A stretch of 6,326 nt of DNA from an uncultured Bacillota bacterium (GCA_949298295.1 CASFWS010000063.1:1-6326); one strand, 5' to 3'. Shown: positions 1 through 5,996, counted from the first letter of the stretch. Made by a program: numbers and translations. The notes: generated by a model not told the origin, from the sequence alone.

Positions 1-1044
1 AAGAAATACACAATTTGGAAAAACGGTGAGCAGCTCCAGCTTTATAGCACCGGGACCGATGCCATTACGGTCAACATGACGAAGCAGGAGGCCGAAGAGC
101 CAGAGCCGGAACCGACGGTTGAGATCCCCGAAGTCATGATCGGCACTTGGTCCGGTGAGGAATTTGGCAAGTCCTACGAACTCGTCGTCACGGCGGATAC
201 CATCACCCTGAACGGCATCGAAGGAACGGATCTTACGGCCTTCGAGGAGGACAGCTACGGCGACCTCGTCGCGACGATCTACTTCGACGGGGTCGAGCAC
301 TCGGTCGCCTACTCGGCCACCCCTGGCTTCACCCCGAGCGTCATCCTCGACAACCTCGAGACCTCCTCCCTCTACGACTACCCGACCCTCAAGAAGGCCG
401 AGGCGGAAGAACCCGACCCCGATCCGGAAGAGCCGGAACTCGCGATCCCCGACGGCTACGAGGGGACCTTCGAGGGCGTAACCGGCGGAGTCACCTACAC
501 GATGGTCATTTCCGGGGGCACGATGGAGCTCAACGGCACCGTCGGGACGCTTACCGAGCTTACGGAAGTCAGCTACGGCTGGACCGGGAAGGCCGATTTC
601 GGCGGGACGACCTACGGGATCGAGTTCGGCACCGGCTTCGACGGCGAGCCCTACGTCGCGATCAACTGCTCGGATCCGTATATCTACTGGCTGACCCTCG
701 AGAAGGTCGTGACCGAGGAAGAGGAGCCGGAAGACCCCTCGACCGGGGACGAGGTTCCCTATGCCGCCTGGTACGGCACCTATGAAATGACCAATGCCGG
801 GAAGACGTATACGATGGTCGTCGCCGAAGACGGGCTTTCCCTCAATGGCGTCGTCGGAACGGCGGTGGAGGAGTTCGCGGCCAATACCTACGGCGGCTTC
901 CTTGGCAAATACTCCTTCGACGGGATCGAGTATGACATCGAGCTCTACCACAGCACTTGGGGCGAGAGCAGTTACACCATCTACCTGACCTGCAGGGACA
1001 ATGCGAACTACATGATCAACGCGGTCATGACGAAGGTCAGCTGA
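1..1044 (+). CDS. C-terminal part of a tandem-repeat, probably extracellular protein (5' end outside window)
   Basis: The frame is open from the first base, with no stop before the TGA at 1042-1044, so the gene begins upstream. The ATG at 76 is internal: it lies inside a repeat tail and has no ribosome site. The 347 visible residues are very acidic and hold three complete units of about 90-95 residues plus the tail of a fourth. Each unit shares a pattern: G-T-aromatic, then Y-x-(L/M)-V-(V/I), then LNGxxGT, then YG, then a (F/G)-G-x-x-(Y/H) element, with alternating hydrophobics typical of beta strands. Glu/Pro/Asp-rich linkers join the units. No LPXTG motif or C-terminal membrane helix is seen, so any anchor must be N-terminal, for example a lipobox outside the window. 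I do not recognise a named family. A surface or secreted multidomain protein is inferred from composition and architecture only. A possible link to starch or sugar capture rests solely on the neighbouring operon and is weak, because the two are convergent and separately terminated. Confidence 0.85.
   Translation, partial: KKYTIWKNGEQLQLYSTGTDAITVNMTKQEAEEPEPEPTVEIPEVMIGTWSGEEFGKSYELVVTADTITLNGIEGTDLTAFEEDSYGDLVATIYFDGVEHSVAYSATPGFTPSVILDNLETSSLYDYPTLKKAEAEEPDPDPEEPELAIPDGYEGTFEGVTGGVTYTMVISGGTMELNGTVGTLTELTEVSYGWTGKADFGGTTYGIEFGTGFDGEPYVAINCSDPYIYWLTLEKVVTEEEEPEDPSTGDEVPYAAWYGTYEMTNAGKTYTMVVAEDGLSLNGVVGTAVEEFAANTYGGFLGKYSFDGIEYDIELYHSTWGESSYTIYLTCRDNANYMINAVMTKVS
127..1041 (+). repeat. Three degenerate protein repeats with acidic linkers
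   Basis: Repeat units lie at about 127-396, 448-708 and 757-1041. The tail of an earlier unit occupies about 1-87, where the phrase VNMTK corresponds to AVMTK at the protein's end. The LNGxxGT motif recurs as LNGIEGT, LNGTVGT and LNGVVGT, at intervals of 107 and 104 residues. Linkers between units are rich in E, P and D, such as EAEEPEPEP and EAEEPDPDPEEPE. The repeats are diverged at both protein and DNA level, so this is old domain duplication, not a recent slippage array. Confidence 0.8.
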
Positions 1045-1060
1045 GCCTAGACACGTCACG

Positions 1061-1086
1061 AGGCCGGCCGCTTGGCCGGCCTTTTC
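1061..1086 (+). terminator. Rho-independent terminator of the repeat-protein gene
   Basis: A perfect 9-bp G+C-rich stem, AGGCCGGCC (1061-1069) with GGCCGGCCT (1074-1082), closes a 4-nt GCTT loop. It is followed by TTTT (1082-1085), and the stop codon of the plus-strand gene lies 17 nt upstream. Read on the minus strand the hairpin is followed by CGTGACG rather than a T-run, so it serves only plus-strand transcripts. Confidence 0.85.
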
Positions 1087-1090
1087 CAAT

Positions 1091-1124
1091 GGAAAAGCCG
1101 CCCTTAACCTGGGGCGGCGTTTCC
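1091..1124 (-). terminator. Rho-independent terminator of the maltodextrin operon
   Basis: On the minus strand a 7-bp stem GCCGCCC/GGGCGGC (1118-1112 with 1103-1097) and an 8-nt loop are followed directly by TTTTCC. The outer arms GGAAA and TTTCC extend the stem past a single mismatch (1096/1119). It lies about 40 nt after the amylase stop codon. The A/T arms on both sides could give some termination of plus-strand read-through as well. A weaker imperfect hairpin at 1129-1158 lies between it and the stop codon. Confidence 0.8.
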
Positions 1125-1163
1125 TTAAAAGGGCTCCGGAAAGGAGAGACAGCCCCTTCAAGG

Positions 1164-2849
1164 CTAGGATAGGCGGTAGGCAAGGCAGCCGAAGGGAAGG
1201 AGGCAGCCGTCCTCGAAGCCGTTTTGATAGAGGATCGCCGCCCGAGGCGGAAGCTGGACGGAAACTTCGCGATTCCCGGCCAAAAGAACCGCAAAACAGC
1301 TCTCTTTTGACCGATATCGGAGCTCAAATACATCCTTGGCCGCCTCGATGGAAGGGCGCGTGGGCGGCAAAGTATTGCGAAGGCCAATCAATCTCTTGAT
1401 ATCCTCTTCGAAAGGCGATGGATCCCATTCCATGGCTCGCCGATAATCGTTTTCGACGATGCCATCGAGGCCTTTTTCGTCCCCGCAGAAAAGGGAAGGG
1501 ACCCCGGGGAAGAGGTAGAGGAGGGCCAGGGCCGAGCGGTATTTCCTGGGGTCTCCCTGGATGAGGCTATGGAAGCGGGGAACGTCATGGCTATCGAGAA
1601 GGTTGAGTTGGGCCCCCGCAAACGGCGGGGCATAGCGGTCCAATAATCGATTGAGCTCGTCGGAAAGACCCTGGGCATCCAATTTTCCATAAGCGAAGAA
1701 GAAGCGGGCAATCCGGGCGAACTCGTAATTCATCGTGCTGTCGAAGAGATCGTGGGCGAGCCAAGCCTCAGCCCCGCCCCAGATTTCGGCCAGGAAGACC
1801 GAGGACGGGCGGGCCGCGAGCACCTCTTTCTTGAAGGCCCGCCAGAAGCTTTTGTCGATTTCGTTGGCCACGTCGAGCCGCCAGCCGTCGATTTGAAAGC
1901 GCCGGCTGAAGTTCGCGGCACCCCTGGCAAAATAGGCGATGACCTCGGGGTTGGAGGTGTCGAGCTTCGGCATCGCGGGGCAGTAGCCGAAGCAAGCGTA
2001 ATTCGGGGAGCCGTCGGCTTTGAAAAGGGGAAAGGATACCCGGTAGTACCATGGGAGGTAAGGCGACTTATCTCCCTTTTCCTCAATGTCCCGGAAGGCA
2101 AAGAAAGCGCGTCCCGTATGGTTGAAGACCCCATCGACCATGACCTTGAGGCCGAGGCGATGGGCTGCTTGGACGAGCGAGAGGAAAACTTCGTCTCCCC
2201 CGAGGGCGGGGTCGCAAGAAAAGTATTCGCTCGTGTCGTAGCGGTGGTAGGAAGCCGCTTTGAAAATAGGGTTCAGATATAGGCAATCGATCCCCAAGTC
2301 CTTGAGGTAGGGGAGCTTTTCCTCGATGTCCTTGAAGGTGCCGCCAAGGCGCGAAGGCGGCTGAACGTTCTTTTTCCCTCTGCATACGAAGGAGTCTGGG
2401 AAGATATTGTAGACGTTGGCCTTTTCCCACCATTGAGGAAGCGAAATCCTCTCGCTCCTCAGGTCGTAAGGATAATTGAAGAACTCTTCCCGGTTGTCGA
2501 TGGTCTTTCCGTCGCACGACTGGTTTTCGATGGACGGCCGGACAAAGCCGTCGATGAAATAGAGCGTCTCCTCCCGGCCGACGAGGCGAAAGGCGTACAA
2601 GAGGCGTTCCGGGACGTGGCTGAGATATACCTCGAAGGTCTCCCGGCCCTCGGACGCTGCGACCTTTTTCATGGGCTTTTCGGATAATGGCACCGGCGAC
2701 GAGGAGGACCCGCGGTCGCCATAGACGACGTAAGCTTCCAGGACATCGCCTTCCCTAGCGAAGAGGCGAAGGAAGAAACGCCCATCTTCAAGCGGGCAGG
2801 CATCGCTTCCTTGGGCGCGGTGGAGGAGGGAAGAACGCTCGATCTTCAT
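1164..2849 (-). CDS. Cytoplasmic GH13 alpha-amylase family enzyme, neopullulanase/cyclomaltodextrinase type
   Basis: A 561-residue glycoside hydrolase expected to cut alpha-1,4 links in imported malto-oligosaccharides or cyclodextrins. Residues 1 to about 125 resemble the N-terminal CBM34-like domain of this group. The TIM barrel begins near WWEKANVYNIFPDSF (140-154). Conserved regions are visible: I, DGVFNH (239-244); V, MPKLD (293-297), the MPKLN-type signature of the neopullulanase subfamily; II, GWRLDVANE with nucleophile D326; III, FLAEIWGG with acid/base E355; IV, LLDSHD with D422. PGVPSLFCGDE (448-458) and RRAMEWD (470-476) follow, then a short beta domain. No signal peptide is present, so it acts in the cytoplasm. 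I chose the ATG at 2849 because it overlaps the malG stop as ATGA, has GGAGGGG 7 nt upstream, and starts a sensible domain. The frame stays open upstream to an ATG at 3065, but that stretch lies inside malG and has shadow-like composition. It is the last gene of the operon. Exact substrate (maltodextrin, cyclodextrin or pullulan) cannot be told. Confidence 0.93.
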   Translation of the reverse strand: MKIERSSLLHRAQGSDACPLEDGRFFLRLFAREGDVLEAYVVYGDRGSSSSPVPLSEKPMKKVAASEGRETFEVYLSHVPERLLYAFRLVGREETLYFIDGFVRPSIENQSCDGKTIDNREEFFNYPYDLRSERISLPQWWEKANVYNIFPDSFVCRGKKNVQPPSRLGGTFKDIEEKLPYLKDLGIDCLYLNPIFKAASYHRYDTSEYFSCDPALGGDEVFLSLVQAAHRLGLKVMVDGVFNHTGRAFFAFRDIEEKGDKSPYLPWYYRVSFPLFKADGSPNYACFGYCPAMPKLDTSNPEVIAYFARGAANFSRRFQIDGWRLDVANEIDKSFWRAFKKEVLAARPSSVFLAEIWGGAEAWLAHDLFDSTMNYEFARIARFFFAYGKLDAQGLSDELNRLLDRYAPPFAGAQLNLLDSHDVPRFHSLIQGDPRKYRSALALLYLFPGVPSLFCGDEKGLDGIVENDYRRAMEWDPSPFEEDIKRLIGLRNTLPPTRPSIEAAKDVFELRYRSKESCFAVLLAGNREVSVQLPPRAAILYQNGFEDGCLLPFGCLAYRLS

Positions 2850-3688
2850 TCCTTGACCCCTCCGGCCGTGAGGCCGCTCACCATGTAACGCTGCATGATG
2901 AAGAAGACGACGAGGACTGGCAGGGAGATGAAAAGGGAAGCCGCCGCGAACTGCGGCCAGTTCCGGGCCAGGTTGTTGCTTTGGAGGGCATAGAGGCCGC
3001 TGGCCAAGGTATAGAGGTCCTTCCCGGTCAGGAAGGTCGAGGCAAATAGGTACTCGTTCCAGCAATTGATGAAGACGAGAATCGAGGTAACGATGATGGC
3101 CGGGCGGGCCAGAGGGAGGACGACCTTGAAAAGGATCTCGGGCCTCGTTGCCCCGTCGATGGTCGCCGCTTCCGAGATCGAAGAAGGAATCGAGGCGAAA
3201 TACCCTTTGAGATTGAAAAAGGCAAAGATGCTGTTGCTGCCGCTATAGACGAGAATGAGAGCGATCCGGGTATTGAGAAGATGCGTATTCCTTAGAAGGG
3301 CGAAAAGCGCCGTCATCGTGAGGACCTGGGGGAAAGCATTGAGAATGAGGAGAGTGAAGAGAAGGACCTTCTTCCCGCGGAAGGACATCGTCGCGAAAGC
3401 GTAGGCGGCAAAAGCTGAGGGGATGACGGTGACGAGGACGGTCGAAAGGGAAAGGATGAGGGAGTTCCCGAGCCACGTTCCGAAATCGAGCTCGGTGAAA
3501 ATATGGAGATAGTTGTCGAAGGTAAAGTCGGTGATCGCGAAGACCCCGCCGGTCAGGTTGGTCGTTCCGCTGAAGGAAATGGCCAGGGCATAGATGATTG
3601 GGACGAGAGCAATGAAGCAAACGGCGATGAAAAGAAGGTGCAATGAGCCGAATTTCAAAGCATTGCGGGCGGTTTTGCGAAGTTTCAT
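2846..3688 (-). CDS. malG: Maltose/maltodextrin ABC transporter permease, MalG type
   Basis: A 280-residue inner subunit of a carbohydrate (CUT1) ABC importer. It pairs with MalF to form the membrane channel. Six hydrophobic segments are apparent, near residues 14-39, 73-100, 107-131, 141-160, 196-217 and 246-267. The EAA loop that docks the ATPase reads EAATIDGA (173-180) and ends in LP (191-192), matching the EAA-x3-G-x9-I-x-LP consensus well. The ending SGLTAGGVKE is typical of MalG proteins, whose C-terminal tail reaches the ATPase. I chose the ATG at 3688: it follows the malF stop by 1 nt, has GGGAGGAA just upstream, and gives the positively charged MKLRKTARNALK start. An ATG at 3745 in frame would add 19 residues inside malF and is less likely. 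The stop codon overlaps the amylase start by 4 nt. Substrate assignment rests on the neighbouring binding protein and GH13 enzyme. Confidence 0.93.
   Translation of the reverse strand: MKLRKTARNALKFGSLHLLFIAVCFIALVPIIYALAISFSGTTNLTGGVFAITDFTFDNYLHIFTELDFGTWLGNSLILSLSTVLVTVIPSAFAAYAFATMSFRGKKVLLFTLLILNAFPQVLTMTALFALLRNTHLLNTRIALILVYSGSNSIFAFFNLKGYFASIPSSISEAATIDGATRPEILFKVVLPLARPAIIVTSILVFINCWNEYLFASTFLTGKDLYTLASGLYALQSNNLARNWPQFAAASLFISLPVLVVFFIMQRYMVSGLTAGGVKE
2857..2863 (-). promoter_or_regulatory. Ribosome binding site that fixes the amylase start
   Basis: On the minus strand GGAGGGG lies inside the last codons of malG, 7 nt before the ATG at 2849. It supports the 561-residue form of the enzyme over the longer upstream reading frame, and suggests translational coupling through the ATGA overlap at 2846-2849. 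Confidence 0.8.
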
Positions 3689-3689
3689 C

Positions 3690-4607
3690 CTAGTTCCTCC
3701 CTTCTTTGGCTTCGCGGTAGGCAAAGCGCGAGAACAGTAGGGCAATCAGCATGAAGATGATGGTCGAGATGGCGCTCGAAAGGCCGTAGTTGTTGCTTTC
3801 GAAGGCCGTCGTATGGGCGTAGGTGATGATCGTTTGGAGGCCTGCTCCCGTCTGGGCGCCCTTTTGAAGAGTTAAGAGGTAAATGACGTCGAATTGCTTG
3901 AATTGCACGAAAGCCGTCATGAGTAGGGATGGGGCGACGATGGGAGCGATTTCCGGAAGCGAGACGTTGAAGGTGGTCCGCCAGAAACCGGCTCCGTCGA
4001 GCCGAGCGGCCTCGTATAAGGACTGATCGATGCTTTGGAGAGCTCCGTCCATCATCGTCATGGTGAAGGGGTAGGAAAGCCAGACATTGACGAGAAGGGA
4101 GGCAAAAAAGGCTCCCCAATAGCTCTGAAGGATGTAAAAGGAATCGGCGCCTAGCGCCCTGGCAATGTCGCCGAGAAGGCCGAATTCGCCGTTGAAGACG
4201 CCAATCCGCCATAGAAGGATCGAGACATAGGAAGGGACTGCCCACGGGAACATGAGAAGGGTCTTGTAGACGTTCCGGCCTTTGAAGCCCTTGACGTTCA
4301 AGAGGACGGCCAGGACCAGCGAGACCAGGATGATCAAGATCATATTGGCAATCGTCCAGAGGATTGTAAGCCCTAAGGAAGAAAGAAATTCGCTATTGGC
4401 TTGCGAAAAAGCCCGGATGTAATTGCCGATCCCGATGAACTCGAAGTCGAACCAATGGTAGAGGTTCATGTTCGTGAGCGAGATGTAGACGGTGTAGCCG
4501 ATGGGGAAGACAACGATGAGGGCGACCAGCAGAATGATCGCCGCTAAATAAAAATAAGCGCTGTTTTCGTATCGGCGCCTTTTTTCGCTTTTTGCTAAGG
4601 CCTTCAT
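3690..4607 (-). CDS. malF: Maltose/maltodextrin ABC transporter permease, MalF type
   Basis: A 305-residue CUT1-family permease and partner of MalG. Hydrophobic segments are visible near residues 17-42, 79-105, 115-136, 165-188, 220-245 and 276-296, after a basic cytoplasmic N-terminus (KSEKRRR). The EAA loop reads EAARLDGA (199-206) and ends in LP (217-218). Length is that of ordinary CUT1 permeases. It lacks the extra N-terminal helices and large periplasmic P2 loop of the roughly 500-residue E. coli MalF, as expected where the binding protein is a membrane-tethered lipoprotein. The start at 4607 has AGGAGGGA a few bases upstream, just outside the malE-malF hairpin. The stop codon at 3690-3692 lies 1 nt before malG. 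The family is certain; the sugar is inferred from malE and the GH13 gene. Confidence 0.93.
   Translation of the reverse strand: MKALAKSEKRRRYENSAYFYLAAIILLVALIVVFPIGYTVYISLTNMNLYHWFDFEFIGIGNYIRAFSQANSEFLSSLGLTILWTIANMILIILVSLVLAVLLNVKGFKGRNVYKTLLMFPWAVPSYVSILLWRIGVFNGEFGLLGDIARALGADSFYILQSYWGAFFASLLVNVWLSYPFTMTMMDGALQSIDQSLYEAARLDGAGFWRTTFNVSLPEIAPIVAPSLLMTAFVQFKQFDVIYLLTLQKGAQTGAGLQTIITYAHTTAFESNNYGLSSAISTIIFMLIALLFSRFAYREAKEGRN
3694..3701 (-). promoter_or_regulatory. Ribosome binding site that fixes the malG start
   Basis: GGGAGGAA on the minus strand sits within the last malF codons. Its GGAGG core ends 7 nt before the ATG at 3688. This favours the 280-residue MalG over the form starting at 3745 and fits coupled translation with malF. 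Confidence 0.8.
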
Positions 4608-4621
4608 AGGTCCCTCCTCAT

Positions 4622-4658
4622 GGGAATCGGCCCCGCTCGAAGGCGGGGCCGGTTTCCC
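4622..4658 (-). promoter_or_regulatory. Strong intercistronic stem-loop between malE and malF
   Basis: A 9-bp perfect core stem (4628-4636 with 4643-4651, six-base loop TCGAAG) is extended by a G-U pair, two A-T pairs, a one-base bulge and three G-C pairs, so nearly the whole 51-nt gap folds. It starts right after the malE TAA and ends three bases before the malF ribosome site. On the coding strand no T-run follows, so it is not a standard full terminator. The likely role, by analogy with stabilising hairpins between binding-protein and permease genes in other bacteria, is to protect the 3' end of malE mRNA and set a high MalE to MalFG ratio. Confidence 0.8.
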
Positions 4659-5858
4659 TTAGTGCATGTTTTCGATGGCTTGGACGGCGTCGGCTTGGTA
4701 TTTGGTTGCCGCCTCGTCGATATTCTCGCCCTTGTTGACGGCGGTCAGGAAGTTGGTGAACGGCGTCCACATGACGCCCATCTCGGGGATGTTCGGCGTC
4801 GGGACGGCCGATTCGGCGATCGTGTACTGGGTTTCCTTCACCATTTCGTTGGAGGTGACTTCCGCTACCTCGGATGCCGCTTCGAGGGCCGGGGTGCAGT
4901 TGTAGTTCTTGGCGAGGTCGGTCGCGACTTGCAGCGTTGCCATTGCCGTGAGGGCCTTGCCGATGGCATCTTTCTTCGCTTCGGCGTATTTCATGACGGC
5001 AAAGCCTTGGATGCCTTCGTAGGGAGCAAGGACCTCGCCGTTGGGAAGCTCGAAGCGGGATAGGGAAACGTAGCCGCAGTCGATGCCGGCGTCTTTCACC
5101 GAGGAGACAAACCACGGGCCGGCGAGGATGCCGTCGGCTTTCCCTTCGAGGAAGAGATTAGTAATGGTGTCGTAGGTTCCGTCCGACATGGTCGGGGCGA
5201 AGCGGGCATTGTAGGCCGCTCCTTCCTTCGTCTTGGCGTCGCTGATGCCCGGGGTGGCTTCTTCGTTGATGACAAAGCCGCCGTAGCCGTTGATCCAAGG
5301 CGCGGCGTTGTAGGTGTCGTTGTACTGGTTGAGGAAACCGTAGCCTCCTTCTTCGATGCGGGCCTCGTTATAGGCAAGGAGGCCGTCGGTGGTCGTCGGC
5401 ATCTCCCCCTTCCAAAGGTCCTTGTTGTAGAAGAGGAGGTTCGTTTCGGCGTAGAGGGGGAAGAGATACTTGGTGCCCTTGTATTCCCCGGCGTCGACGG
5501 TGCTATCGAGGAAGGAACCGAGGGTAGTGGCGTCGGCATAGCCTTCGATGCCGGAGAGGATGCCCATTTCGGCATAGGCTCCGATCGCATCGTGGGCCCC
5601 GAAGAAGAAGTCCGGGCCGTTCGAGGAATCGTTGCCATAGAGTTTGATCTGGGCTTGGATGTCGCTCTTCTTAACGGCTTCGACGGTGATGCCTTCGTCC
5701 TTGAGGGCGTCGGTCGCGACCGCGGCCAGATAGTTCATCATGTTCTCGTCGTTGTCGTGCCAGAAGGTGATGGTGGCGCCTCCTTCTTCCGTGGTGCATC
5801 CGGCTAGAGCCGTGGCGGCCAAGAAGGCGGCGACCGGGATGATGGCTAGTCTCTTCAT
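4659..5858 (-). CDS. malE: Maltose/maltodextrin-binding lipoprotein, MalE type
   Basis: A 399-residue extracytoplasmic solute-binding protein that captures the sugar and delivers it to MalF/MalG. The signal peptide has a basic start (MKRL), a hydrophobic core, and the lipobox LAGC with lipidated C21, so it is tethered to the outer face of the membrane. Family marks seen in maltose-binding proteins are FWHDND near 32-37, LLFYNKDLW (141-149), ILAGPWF (244-250), PNIPEM (355-360) followed by W364, and a C-terminal NKGENIDEA helix region. The PNIPxM motif and the GPW motif both have clear counterparts in E. coli MBP. The start at 5858 has AAGGAAA about 6 nt upstream, a weaker ribosome site than in the downstream genes. 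It is the first gene of the operon, about 57 nt after the predicted transcription start. Maltodextrin or cyclodextrin is the likely ligand; related sugars are not excluded. Confidence 0.93.
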   Translation of the reverse strand: MKRLAIIPVAAFLAATALAGCTTEEGGATITFWHDNDENMMNYLAAVATDALKDEGITVEAVKKSDIQAQIKLYGNDSSNGPDFFFGAHDAIGAYAEMGILSGIEGYADATTLGSFLDSTVDAGEYKGTKYLFPLYAETNLLFYNKDLWKGEMPTTTDGLLAYNEARIEEGGYGFLNQYNDTYNAAPWINGYGGFVINEEATPGISDAKTKEGAAYNARFAPTMSDGTYDTITNLFLEGKADGILAGPWFVSSVKDAGIDCGYVSLSRFELPNGEVLAPYEGIQGFAVMKYAEAKKDAIGKALTAMATLQVATDLAKNYNCTPALEAASEVAEVTSNEMVKETQYTIAESAVPTPNIPEMGVMWTPFTNFLTAVNKGENIDEAATKYQADAVQAIENMH

Positions 5859-5872
5859 GGGTTTCCTTTCCG

Positions 5873-5886
5873 GTTAAACGTCTTCC
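5873..5886. promoter_or_regulatory. Possible weak secondary operator in the malE leader
   Basis: GTTAAACGTCTTCC is centred on AACGT and matches the perfect palindrome at 5983-5996 at 9 of 14 positions. It lies between the predicted malE transcription start (near 5915) and its ribosome site, where bound repressor could block elongation. The two centres are 110 bp apart. The match is modest and could be chance. Confidence 0.3.
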
Positions 5887-5921
5887 TCTAGTGAATGGGT
5901 CTAACCTATGTATCTGCCGCC

Positions 5922-5950
5922 ATTATAAGGTCAGATTTTTACTTGAAAGC
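5922..5950 (-). promoter_or_regulatory. Predicted malE operon promoter
   Basis: The minus strand has a perfect -10 TATAAT at 5927-5922, predicting a start near 5915 (A). The matching -35 is poor: CTTTCA (5949-5944, 16-bp spacer) or TTTCAA (15-bp spacer), each 3 of 6 to consensus. The -35 area coincides with the cre-like inverted repeat, so a bound regulator would compete with RNA polymerase. Confidence 0.7.
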
Positions 5951-5958
5951 CCTTTCAA
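5943..5958. promoter_or_regulatory. cre-like catabolite-control site
   Basis: TTGAAAGCCCTTTCAA is an inverted repeat of TTGAAAG around CC. It fits the CcpA cre consensus WTGNAARCGNWWWCAW at every position except the central G, which is C here. It overlaps the -35 areas of both the malE and regulator promoters. Repression by CcpA when preferred sugars are present is the likely role; the local LacI-family regulator could also use it. Confidence 0.65.
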
Positions 5959-5980
5959 TAACGAAAATACATGTTAAAAT
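5952..5980 (+). promoter_or_regulatory. Predicted promoter of the LacI-family gene
   Basis: TAAAAT (5975-5980) is preceded by TGT, giving an extended -10. A weak -35 CTTTCA (5952-5957) lies 17 bp upstream. Transcription would start near 5987, inside the palindrome at 5983-5996, a layout expected for autorepression. Confidence 0.55.
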
Positions 5981-5988
5981 AACGAAAA
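5957..5988 (+). repeat. 11-bp direct repeat, 21 bp apart
   Basis: AATAACGAAAA occurs at 5957-5967 and again at 5978-5988. The second copy contributes the left half of the perfect operator (5983-5996), and the first begins at the end of the cre-like site. A 21-bp offset is two turns of B-DNA, placing both copies on the same helix face. Confidence 0.75.
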
Positions 5989-5996
5989 CGTTTTCG
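5983..5996. promoter_or_regulatory. LacI-family operator (perfect 14-bp palindrome)
   Basis: CGAAAACGTTTTCG is a perfect palindrome with the central CG step characteristic of LacI-family operators. It ends one base before the GGAGG ribosome site (5998-6002) of the divergent regulator gene and covers that gene's predicted transcription start. It lies about 75 bp upstream of the malE start, so control of malE from here would need looping, interaction with the cre-like site, or a second site. Confidence 0.8.

Noticed and set aside
76..1044. Start of the repeat protein at the ATG at 76
   Set aside because: The frame is open back to base 1 and the upstream residues continue a repeat unit, so the ATG is internal.
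1752..2282. 176-codon open frame on the plus strand, antisense to the amylase gene
   Set aside because: Fully antisense to a conserved catalytic region. No ribosome site or recognisable domain. Long antisense frames are common in G+C-rich genes.
2850..3065. N-terminal extension of the amylase reading frame up to an ATG at 3065
   Set aside because: It lies wholly inside malG, has composition typical of an out-of-frame shadow (many P, R, H), and the ATG at 2849 has a strong ribosome site and the ATGA overlap.
4620..5063. 147-codon open frame on the plus strand, antisense to malE
   Set aside because: It begins inside the malE-malF hairpin, mirrors malE codons, and has no domain or promoter evidence.
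5872..5906. GGTTA/TAACC inverted repeat in the malE leader as a riboswitch or attenuator
   Set aside because: Only a 5-bp stem with a 25-nt loop. The leader is about 57 nt, too short for known riboswitch classes, and has no terminator.
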